A DNA stretch of 64,000 nt from Streptomyces sp. JB150 (GTDB lineage Bacteria > Actinomycetota > Actinomycetes > Streptomycetales > Streptomycetaceae): NCBI RefSeq assembly GCF_011193355.1, contig NZ_CP049780.1, positions 6,051,798 through 6,115,797 of the forward strand. The letters run 5' to 3'. Positions 57,338 through 64,000 of this stretch are shown piece after piece (position 1 is the first letter of the stretch; every line of letters starts with the position of its first letter). A program made the position numbers and the translations under genes. The notes below the pieces were generated by a model, which searched no databases, was not told the origin of the DNA, and saw only the letters and a program-made list of their open reading frames with translations.

Positions 57338-59796
57338 CCGGCGGCCACCACGACATCCAGGCCGGCGACCCGCACACGCGGACCGGCGACCACGGGGGCG
57401 CTCGGCCCGGCGATCACCAGGACGCCCGGTCCGGCGATCACCAGGACGCCCGGTCCGGCGATCACCAGGACGCCCGGTCCGGCGACCACGAGGGCGCTCG
57501 GCCCGGCGATCACCAGGACGCCCGGCCCGGCGCCCGGGGCACGGGGGCGGCGCCACGCCCGGCGCCCGCCCGCGCCCCCGCCGCCAGGCTCGGCCCGGAG
57601 TCCGTCACCCCGCTCGGCCCGGAGACGGCCACCCCGCTCGTCCCGGCACCCGTCCGGCTCGCCGACGGTCCGGCGCGGGACGCGCACGACGCCGCTCACG
57701 CCCCCGTGCCCGCGCCGGCCCCCGCCCCCGAGCCCCTGCCGCTGCCCGACGCGGGCGGTCCGCGGGACGCCGTCACCCGTCTGCGCGCCCACGGCTGCTG
57801 GTACCCCTCCGCGAACCCCCAGGGCACCGAGACGGCCTTCATCTGCGACCGGGGCGGCGTCCCCCAGCTGTGGGCCGGTCCGGTCGACGGCGACGCGGTA
57901 CGGCTGCTCGACTCCTCGCCGGATCCGGTCGTCGAGGTGTCCTGGTCGCCGGACGGCCGCTGGATCGCGTACACCACCGCGCCGGGCGGCGGCGAGCACA
58001 CCCGGGTGCTGTGCGTCCGTCCGGACGGCACCGGCCGCCGCATCCTGGCCGGCGCCGACCCGGCCGGCTCCGCGCACCTGGGCTGCTGGGCACACGACGG
58101 CTCGGCCGTCGCCGTCACCTTCGCCGCCCCCACCACCGGCGGGTACGGCGGCGTCACGGGACAGTTCCCGGCGGACGACGGACGCACCGGCGGCCGGACC
58201 TCCGCCCCGGTCACCCGGCCGCCCGCCGACTGGGCGGAGCGGGACGGCCACGCGACCCTCCTCGGCCCCAACCCCGACGGACCACCGCCCGGCACCGCAC
58301 CGTCGACACCCTCCCCGGCGGCCCGTCCGGAAGGCGGCCTGTCCGTCTACCTGATCGACCCCGACGGCCTGGCCTCGCCCGTGCTCCTCACCACCGAGAC
58401 GCACGCCGCCTCCCTGCGCGCCTGCGACCTCAGCCCCGACGGCACCCTCGCCCTGCTGCGGCGCGGCCCGCGCGGACGCCGCGAGGCGGTCGTGCTGCGC
58501 ACCGCCGACTCGGTGACGACGTTCGCCCTGCCGGTCGCCGACGGCGACCCGTGGATCGGCCGGTTCTCGCCCGAGGGCCGGACCCTGTGGCTGCGCAGCA
58601 ACGCCGACCGCGAGTTCGCGGCGCTCCTCGCCGTCGCCCTGGACCCCGACGGCCGGCCGCTCGGCGTGTCCGTGCGGGCCGAGCGCGAGAACAGCGACCT
58701 CGAACTCCTGGCGCTGGACCACGACGGCCGTACGGCCGCCCTCGCCTGGAACAAGCAGGGCGCGAGCGAACTCGAACTCGTCGAGACCTCCCCGGCCGGA
58801 CGGACGGCCCCCGACGCCGACGCCACCGGCCCGGCACGCCCCCTCCCGCTGCCCCACGAGGTCGTCACCCGCGTGACCGCCGCCGGGACCGGACGCCTGC
58901 TGCTCGCGCTCTCCGGCTCCCAGCGCAAGCCCGGCGTCTGGTGGGCGCACGAGGGCGTGTCCCTGCTCCGCACCCCGTGGTCCTCCCTGGACGAGGACGC
59001 CGTACCGCCGGGCCGCCCCCCGGTACGCCCGGTCCCGCTGCGGCTGACGGCACGCGACGGCCTGCCCCTGAGCGGCTGGTACTACCGGGCACCGGGGCGC
59101 TCACCCGACGAACCGGCCCCCTGCGTGATCCACCTGCACGGCGGGCCGGAGGAACAGGAACGCCCGGTGTTCCACCCGCTCTACCACGAGCTGACCGGGC
59201 GCGGCCTGGACGTCTTCGCCCCCGACGTGCGCGGCTCCCTGGGCCACGGCCGGTCGTTCGTCGACGCCGACCTGGGCGCGGGCCGCTTCGCCGCGCTCGA
59301 CGACGTCGCCGACTGCGCCGCCCACGCCGTCACCGCCGGCCCCGCCGACCCGACCCGGCTGGCCGTGATGGGCCGCTCCTACGGCGGCTACCTCACGTTC
59401 GCCTCGCTGGTCTGGCACCCGGACCTGTTCCGCACCGGGGTCGCCGTCTGCGGCATGTCGGACTTCCTCACCTTCTTCGCCGGTACCGAGCCGTGGATCG
59501 CGGAGTCGGCGGCGCACAAGTACGGCCACCCCGAGCGCGACCGGGAGCTGCTGCGCGCCCTGTCACCGATGACCCGCATCGACGCGCTGCGCGCCCCGCT
59601 GCTGGCGGTCCACGGCGAACACGACACCAACGTGCCGCCCGGCGAGTCCCGGCAGTTCGTACGGGCCGCGCGGGAACGCGGCGTCCACGCCGAACTCCTC
59701 ACCCTGCGCGATGAGGGTCACGACTTCCTGCGCGCGGACAACCGGCGCCTGTTCCGGCGGGCCGCCGCCGACTGGCTGGAACGGCACCTCCAGTGA
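57310..59796 (+). CDS. S9-family prolyl-oligopeptidase-type serine peptidase
   Basis: About 828 aa. The first ~150 residues are disordered and include six octapeptide repeats (GDHQDARS type). Then comes a beta-propeller-like region (about 155-560; VEVSWSPDGRWIAYTTAPGG and similar WD40/TolB repeats) and an S9 catalytic domain: HLHGGPEEQE, GRSYGGYLTF with the nucleophile Ser, HGEHDTNVPP with Asp, and DEGHDFLR with His. It should cleave peptides in the cytoplasm. Start options are ATG 57310, GTG 57286 and GTG 57334, which overlaps the asnO stop as GTGA. Coupling to asnO suggests action on the amidated dipeptide, parallel to the peptidase found in NAGGN clusters. Confidence 0.87.
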   Translation: MATDPRHQVTGGHHDIQAGDPHTRTGDHGGARPGDHQDARSGDHQDARSGDHQDARSGDHEGARPGDHQDARPGARGTGAAPRPAPARAPAARLGPESVTPLGPETATPLVPAPVRLADGPARDAHDAAHAPVPAPAPAPEPLPLPDAGGPRDAVTRLRAHGCWYPSANPQGTETAFICDRGGVPQLWAGPVDGDAVRLLDSSPDPVVEVSWSPDGRWIAYTTAPGGGEHTRVLCVRPDGTGRRILAGADPAGSAHLGCWAHDGSAVAVTFAAPTTGGYGGVTGQFPADDGRTGGRTSAPVTRPPADWAERDGHATLLGPNPDGPPPGTAPSTPSPAARPEGGLSVYLIDPDGLASPVLLTTETHAASLRACDLSPDGTLALLRRGPRGRREAVVLRTADSVTTFALPVADGDPWIGRFSPEGRTLWLRSNADREFAALLAVALDPDGRPLGVSVRAERENSDLELLALDHDGRTAALAWNKQGASELELVETSPAGRTAPDADATGPARPLPLPHEVVTRVTAAGTGRLLLALSGSQRKPGVWWAHEGVSLLRTPWSSLDEDAVPPGRPPVRPVPLRLTARDGLPLSGWYYRAPGRSPDEPAPCVIHLHGGPEEQERPVFHPLYHELTGRGLDVFAPDVRGSLGHGRSFVDADLGAGRFAALDDVADCAAHAVTAGPADPTRLAVMGRSYGGYLTFASLVWHPDLFRTGVAVCGMSDFLTFFAGTEPWIAESAAHKYGHPERDRELLRALSPMTRIDALRAPLLAVHGEHDTNVPPGESRQFVRAARERGVHAELLTLRDEGHDFLRADNRRLFRRAAADWLERHLQ
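57385..57528 (+). repeat. Six tandem 24-bp repeats within the S9 peptidase gene
   Basis: Units of 24 bp encode GDHGGARP, then GDHQDARS three times, GDHEGARP and GDHQDARP. The three central units are nearly identical in DNA, indicating recent expansion. The frame is kept. Confidence 0.9.
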
Positions 59797-59864
59797 ACGG
59801 CGGGCGGGCGAACCGTGACCCGGCCCGGCAAGGGGAGTCAGCCGGGCCCCGGCACTGGCGGAAA

Positions 59865-59930
59865 CGTGCCCCGGCACCCAGGGAAGCGTGCCCCGGCACC
59901 CGCGGGACCGTGCCCCGGCACCCGCGGGAC
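59865..59930. terminator. Three tandem 22-bp hairpin repeats between convergent genes
   Basis: Units at 59865, 59887 and 59909 each contain GTGCCCCGGCAC, able to fold as a 5-bp stem with a 2-base centre or to pair between units. They sit between the S9 peptidase and YbdK-like genes and probably act as a bidirectional terminator. Confidence 0.6.
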
Positions 59931-59955
59931 CGTGCCCGTGGGGCCCGCCGGTTCT

Positions 59956-61050
59956 TCAGTAACCGCTCTCGCGGACGATCAGGTCGACGGCGGCCCGCGG
60001 ACCGCCCGCGGTGAGCGCGGCGCGCTGCCGGTCCGCGCCGGTGCCCTGCTGGAGCAGCCGGTGGACCAGCGCGGTGACCTCCCGGGTGTCGCCGGAGGCG
60101 TCCAGTGCCGGGCCGATGTGCCGCAGCAGCCCGCACAGCACGTCCCCGGCGCGGCGCGCGCCCTCCGACGGGTCGATCAGGGTGCCGCTCAGGCCGTGCC
60201 GCGCCGCGTGCCACATCGCGCCCTGCAGGTACTCCGGCGGGCAGTCCGGCACGGGCTCACCCGCGGTGGCCTGCGCCAGCGCCGTCTCCACGAGCGCCCG
60301 CACGACACCGGCGAACATCACCGCCTCGTCGGCCCGCAGCTGTACGTCCAGACAGCGCACCTCGATGGTGGGGTAACGCTCGGAGAGCCGCGCCTGCCAG
60401 TACAGCTGGCCGGTGTCCGAGATCAGCCCGCAGTCGAGCAGCCGCCGCACGCGCCGCTCGTAGTCCTCCAGGTCGCGGAAGACCGGCGGCAGGCCGGCCA
60501 CCGGCCAGCGGCCGAAGACAACCGTGCGCCAGCTGGCGAAGCCGGTGTCGTGGCCGTCCCACAGCGGGGAGTTCGCCGACATCGCCGTCAGCGTGGGCAG
60601 CCACAGCCGCAGCCTGTTCAGCACCTGCACGCCCGCTTCCCGGCTGGGCACCGCCACGTGGACGTGCATGCCGTTGACCAGCTGCTCGGCGACCAGTTGC
60701 GGCGCCTGCGCGAGCATGGCGCGGTAGCGGGCGTGGTCGGTGACGGCCACGGGGTGCAGCGCGTCGCGCAGCGGCGGCGTCGCCACGGCCGCGATCCGGC
60801 AGCCGTGCGTCTCGGCCGCGGCGGCCATGGCGTGCCGCAGCCGCAGGAGATGCCCGCCGACCTCGTCGAGGCTGCCGCACACGGGTGTGGCCACCTCGAC
60901 CTGCGCCTGGAGCAGCTCGCACTGCACCTCCCGCCCGCCCGTCAGACGAGCCACGTCCGCGGCCATGCGCACTTTCTCCGCGAACGGCACCGGCACGCCC
61001 GTGACGGGGTCGAGCAGCAGGTACTCCTCTTCCACACCGATCGTCGCCAT
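59956..61050 (-). CDS. Carboxylate-amine ligase, YbdK type (GCS2 family)
   Basis: A 364-aa ATP-dependent ligase with the family start [15 protein letters not shown], then [20 protein letters not shown], the metal-binding [12 protein letters not shown] and the arginine-rich [19 protein letters not shown]. Such enzymes join glutamate to an amine such as cysteine, although weakly in E. coli YbdK. The ATG at 61050 begins exactly at the conserved N-terminus, with AAGGG upstream. It converges on the asnO/peptidase pair and could supply a gamma-glutamyl peptide to it, but that is inference from position only. Confidence 0.9.
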   Translation of the reverse strand: MATIGVEEEYLLLDPVTGVPVPFAEKVRMAADVARLTGGREVQCELLQAQVEVATPVCGSLDEVGGHLLRLRHAMAAAAETHGCRIAAVATPPLRDALHPVAVTDHARYRAMLAQAPQLVAEQLVNGMHVHVAVPSREAGVQVLNRLRLWLPTLTAMSANSPLWDGHDTGFASWRTVVFGRWPVAGLPPVFRDLEDYERRVRRLLDCGLISDTGQLYWQARLSERYPTIEVRCLDVQLRADEAVMFAGVVRALVETALAQATAGEPVPDCPPEYLQGAMWHAARHGLSGTLIDPSEGARRAGDVLCGLLRHIGPALDASGDTREVTALVHRLLQQGTGADRQRAALTAGGPRAAVDLIVRESGY

Positions 61051-61346
61051 CGCTCGCCCTTCGCTCGGCGCCCGAGTGCCACCCCCCACCGCGGCGCAAA
61101 CGAAACCGGCCCGGCCGCTCCGGGCGTTTTCGCCGGCCGGGCGAGGGGGACTCGCCGGACCGTGGTGGCGTACGGCGCGGAGCAGCGGATACGGCTGCCG
61201 GTGCTGTGGGCGGCCTGGCGGACGCAGACCTTCGTGAACCAGTCCTACCCGGCGCAGGCGGTGCGGGCACCGCTCCCCTTCTCGCCGGGGGGCCGGCACG
61301 TGCGGCCGGGAGCCTCGCTGCCCCGCCCGCCGAAAGGAGCAGGCCG

Positions 61347-62003
61347 ATGAGCCGGAAGAACCAGGTGGACGGGACGCGTCGGCTCCGCTTCGACGGCTGG
61401 ATCGCGGGCCTCGGCACCACCTCCGGCACCCGGCTGGTCCTCGGCCACTGGCAGCGGTCACCGTTCGGCACCTTCAGCGACGTGATGCTGGAGCGGGCGG
61501 ACGGGGAGCGGCTGCTGCTCGCGCCCACGCCCGAGACGGCGGACTTCGTCGCCGCCACCTACGTCTTCGACACCGTCCGCGTCGTCCCCGTGCGGGTCGG
61601 GGTGGCGGACGACACCTGGACCGTGACCGCGGGCCCGCTGGACCTGCGTTTCGTCACCGGGCGGCGCCGGCCCCTGGGCCTGCTGCTGCGCGCCGTACCC
61701 GGCACGCTCGCCGGCCGCCCGGCGTGGAGCGCGCTCACGGACGGCCCGGCCCGGCTGCTGCTGCCCGGCGTGCGGACGCGGGGGAGCGCCCGCGAGGGGC
61801 GCCACGAGTGGTACGGCGCGCGGGACCTGCGGTCGGTCCGCGAGGTGTCCGCCACCTTCGAAGGTGCCGACCTCGGGGGCACCGCGCCCGTCGCACCACC
61901 CGTGCGGTTCGGCTTCGGCTCGGTGCCGAGGAAACCCTCGCTCACCCGGGTCACGACGACGGTGGCTGTCGCGGCGAGGGGAGCCCGAGGGGAGGGTGAG
62001 TGA
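61347..62003 (+). CDS. Unknown protein, 218 aa
   Basis: A beta-rich protein with a strong ribosome site (AAAGGAG) before MSRKNQVDG. It reads [64 protein letters not shown], without a signal peptide or membrane helix. I recognise no domain, but the text is well conserved in style and typical of actinobacterial hypothetical proteins. It overlaps by GTGA with a possible start of the next gene, so both may be one operon. Confidence 0.78.
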   Translation: MSRKNQVDGTRRLRFDGWIAGLGTTSGTRLVLGHWQRSPFGTFSDVMLERADGERLLLAPTPETADFVAATYVFDTVRVVPVRVGVADDTWTVTAGPLDLRFVTGRRRPLGLLLRAVPGTLAGRPAWSALTDGPARLLLPGVRTRGSAREGRHEWYGARDLRSVREVSATFEGADLGGTAPVAPPVRFGFGSVPRKPSLTRVTTTVAVAARGARGEGE

Positions 62004-62053
62004 TCACCGGCCCGTGGGTACTCGGCGGGCCGTGCCACGGAGGGAGAGACGCC

Positions 62054-62431
62054 TTGAAAGTCACGACAGCGCGGAAGTCCGCGACCGGCCTCGCGCTCGC
62101 GCACGGCGCCTTCAACGTCGTGGGCGGCCTGTGGCCCCTGGTTCACCTGCGCAGCTTCGAGTGGGTCTTCGGACCGAAGACCGACGACTGGCTGCAGATG
62201 ACGACAGGCGGACTGCTGGCCTCCGCCGGTCTCGCCCAGCTCGCGGCGGCGTCCGACCCCTCGGGCGACCCCGCGCATGCCCGCCGCGTCGGCCTGGGCA
62301 CCGCCCTGACCCTGCTGGCCGTCGACCTGGTCTACGTCCCCAAGGGCCGGATCCGCCCCACGTACCTCCTCGACGCCGCCATGGAGGCCGGCTGGGTCAC
62401 CGCCTGGCTGCGCGCCCACCGAAGGGCCTGA
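62054..62431 (+). CDS. Small membrane protein, about 125 aa
   Basis: The protein has about four hydrophobic segments (GLALAHGAFNVVGGLWPLV, MTTGGLLASAGLAQLAAA, GLGTALTLLAVDLVYV, AAMEAGWVTAWL). The TTG at 62054 has GGGAGAG just upstream; a GTG at 62000 overlapping the previous stop (GTGA) is the alternative and adds 18 residues. Family unknown. Confidence 0.72.
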   Translation: MKVTTARKSATGLALAHGAFNVVGGLWPLVHLRSFEWVFGPKTDDWLQMTTGGLLASAGLAQLAAASDPSGDPAHARRVGLGTALTLLAVDLVYVPKGRIRPTYLLDAAMEAGWVTAWLRAHRRA

Positions 62432-62494
62432 CCCACCGGCCGCACACCGGCACCCGATCTCTGCACCCCCACACCCCGACACGGAGGACCGGTC

Positions 62495-62734
62495 ATGACC
62501 GAACACACCCCCTCGCAGGCCGAGGGCGAGCCCGAGCCGACGACCGCCGCGAACGGCGAGCCGGAGACCACCGGCCACCGCGACGCGCCGCGCACCACCC
62601 CCTCACAGGCGGAGGGCGACGCGGGCGACGAAGACGGCGAGGACGGCGAGGACGCAGACTCGACGGAGACCGGGAGCGGGACCGGGAGCCGGACCGACGA
62701 CGCGGAGTGGGAGGCCGGCTGGTCCGGTCCCTGA
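62495..62734 (+). CDS. Small acidic disordered protein, 79 aa
   Basis: An ideal GGAGG site precedes the ATG. The sequence is rich in Glu, Asp, Thr and Gly, with the segment T-P-S-Q-A-E-G occurring twice, and ends AEWEAGWSGP. It has no hydrophobic core and is probably intrinsically disordered. Function unknown; the DNA repeat behind the two TPSQAEG segments suggests internal duplication. Confidence 0.65.
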   Translation: MTEHTPSQAEGEPEPTTAANGEPETTGHRDAPRTTPSQAEGDAGDEDGEDGEDADSTETGSGTGSRTDDAEWEAGWSGP

Positions 62735-62743
62735 CCGGCGAGA

Positions 62744-63664
62744 TCAGCGATAAACCTGCTGGCGCCCGCTCACCTCACGATCCGGGGTGGGCAGGCGCAC
62801 CTCCACATGGCCGTCGACGATCCGGGCGTCGAACGCGGGCTGCGGAGCGGTGGCCGGGCCGCGTACGTTCCAGCCGTCCGAGAGCCGGAAGACGCTCCCG
62901 TGCCACGGGCACCGCACACACCCGTCCTCGATGGTCCCCTCGGACAGCGGCCCCGCCAGATGGCTGCACCGGTCGGCCAGCACGTGCAGCTCCCCGCCGG
63001 ACTCGCGCACGACCAGGACGGGCACGTCGTCCACGCTGCGCCGCACCGCCTGCCCGGCCGGGAACTCGGCCACGGCCCCGATCCGGTGCCAGCCCGGCGA
63101 GACGACGTGCGGAACCTCCTCGGCGTGGTTCGCGCCGGACGCCTGCCGGTAGGCCAGGTGGCCGCCGAGCAGGCCGCCCGTCGCGACAGCCGCCATCCCC
63201 AGGAAGCCGAGGCTCCGGCCGGCGCCCGCGCGGCCCTTCACGCGGCAGGCGAGCGACGCGGCGTACAGTCCGACGGCCGCCGTGTTGGCCAGCGCGTGCA
63301 CCAGGCCGACCCGCTGCTGCGGGCGGTGCAGCTCCGCCCAGTCCACGGCCCCCGCCAGCGCGGCGGGCACCGCGGCCGCCAGCCCGACGCCGATCAGCAG
63401 CCCGGCCTCCCGCGAACGCCCCGGACGCAGGTCCAGTACGCCCGCGGACAGCCAGCTGCCGATCGGCACCTGCACCATCAGCGGATGCACCGGATGCCCG
63501 AGCCACCTCCCGTGCAGCGCGTCCCGCACACCGCCCAGCGGCAGCGCCCGCACCCCCCGGCCGACCGCGTCGATCACCGCATCGGCGCGCCCGTCCCGCT
63601 CCAGCCCGTCCAGCACCCGCAACAGCCGGTTCTGACCCATTCGACGACGTCCCATGATTCCCAT
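62744..63664 (-). CDS. Rieske [2Fe-2S] membrane protein with DUF2231-like helices
   Basis: A ~306-aa protein. About four membrane helices (about 60-180; HPVHPLMVQVPIGSWLSAGVLDL is the DUF2231 signature) precede a Rieske domain (about 195-300) with the cluster ligands in CSHLAGPL and CPWHGSVF (C-x-H and C-x2-H). It would transfer electrons at the membrane to an unknown partner. Start choice is uncertain: ATG 63664, ATG 63655 and TTG 63697 are possible. It is a common Streptomyces type. Confidence 0.85.
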   Translation of the reverse strand: MGIMGRRRMGQNRLLRVLDGLERDGRADAVIDAVGRGVRALPLGGVRDALHGRWLGHPVHPLMVQVPIGSWLSAGVLDLRPGRSREAGLLIGVGLAAAVPAALAGAVDWAELHRPQQRVGLVHALANTAAVGLYAASLACRVKGRAGAGRSLGFLGMAAVATGGLLGGHLAYRQASGANHAEEVPHVVSPGWHRIGAVAEFPAGQAVRRSVDDVPVLVVRESGGELHVLADRCSHLAGPLSEGTIEDGCVRCPWHGSVFRLSDGWNVRGPATAPQPAFDARIVDGHVEVRLPTPDREVSGRQQVYR

Positions 63665-63755
63665 GAGACGCAGGGTCCCCGACAGCGCCGACCCCAAAAC
63701 GGGCCGATCAGGCGGTTGCCGGTGTCGGCGAGCAGGTGCCCGCGGATGGTCCGTG

Positions 63756-64000
63756 TCAGGTCCCCATGAGGCCGAACTGGGTCAGGACACCGGCGACGTC
63801 CCAGTACAGGGTCTCGTGTGCGATACGGCCGTCTTCGGAGAAGCGGTACACCGTCGCACCGCGCATGGTGAAGGACTTGCCCTTCGCCGAAGCGGCCAGC
63901 TCCGCGGGCAAGCCGTCGAGGGCGCCGTGAAGGGTACCGGTCATGGTCCACTCGCAGGCACCGGCCCGGTCGCCGGCGGAGACGGTGTGCACCTGCATGC
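63756..64000 (-). CDS. SnoaL-like/NTF2-fold protein (N-terminus outside window)
   Basis: The C-terminal ~80 residues of a small NTF2-fold protein remain: CEWTMTGTLHGALDGLPAELAASAKGKSFTMRGATVYRFSEDGRIAHETLYWDVAGVLTQFGLM. The ends GR-I-x-x-E-x-x-Y-W-D are typical of SnoaL-like ester-cyclase-type proteins of about 130-140 aa. The frame is open to the window edge. Ligand unknown. Confidence 0.75.
   Translation of the reverse strand, partial: MQVHTVSAGDRAGACEWTMTGTLHGALDGLPAELAASAKGKSFTMRGATVYRFSEDGRIAHETLYWDVAGVLTQFGLMGT

Noticed and set aside
57385..57528. Tandem 24-bp units considered as a CRISPR array.
   Set aside because: There are no spacers, the units are contiguous and in frame with a peptidase gene, and no cas genes are present.

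Overview
The window looks like a chromosomal segment of a Streptomyces or close relative. GC is very high with strong third-position bias, starts are often GTG or TTG, genes are frequently coupled by ATGA/GTGA overlaps, and many products are typical of the genus: alditol oxidase, PucR and ROK regulators, DUF456, DUF2637 and SPW-repeat proteins, and a FhuF-like ferric reductase. I see no rRNA, tRNA or CRISPR array.

Layout. 1-1950: 3' part of a PHP-domain phosphoesterase and a coupled unknown gene. 2066-11386 (minus strand): a probable beta-1,6-galactan locus with a ROK regulator, a secreted GH30 galactanase carrying a ricin-type lectin, a Tat lipoprotein binding protein, two ABC permeases and a GH2 beta-galactosidase. 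Its two promoters share one architecture. 11531-12811: alditol (xylitol) oxidase. 12988-15941: an unusual radical SAM protein and a sigma-like/zinc-finger/TM/CBM2 fusion. 16040-19354: RsgA, an Ada-AlkA fusion and Ogt (alkylation repair). 19361-23410: DUF456 protein, PP2C-like protein, PoxB-type pyruvate oxidase.

23453-33318: an HTH-TM-sensor gene split in the same frame by an 8,382-bp Tn3-family transposon (24382-32763) with 50-bp inverted repeats and a 5-bp GATCC target duplication. All transposon genes are on the minus strand. They are a transposase interrupted by one in-frame amber codon, an unknown 220-aa protein (with a possible small membrane ORF coupled to it), a secreted Cys-containing peptide, a Tat-exported GH30 glycosidase and a serine resolvase beside a palindromic candidate res site. 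A secreted carbohydrate-active enzyme as Tn3 cargo is the most unusual feature of the window.

33537-41686: secreted protein, RsbW-like ATPase, DUF2637 protein, FhuF-like reductase behind an iron box, GntR, TPR-like and PucR regulators. 42068-45010: a decayed purine-oxidation locus. The xanthine dehydrogenase genes are collapsed to a 162-aa chimera, the NCS2 permease is intact, and xdhC is a frameshifted pseudogene carrying a 19-bp tandem expansion. 45022-50999: SRPBCC protein, glycosyltransferase, HAD-like protein, pyruvyltransferase, and a DedA/histidine kinase/response regulator operon. 51261-55111: unknown Gly-rich-tailed protein, SDR plus alpha/beta hydrolase, SPW membrane protein. 55553-61050: AsnO-like amidotransferase, S9 peptidase and a convergent YbdK-type ligase, possibly an osmolyte dipeptide system. 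61347-64000: small unknowns, a Rieske membrane protein and a partial SnoaL-like protein.
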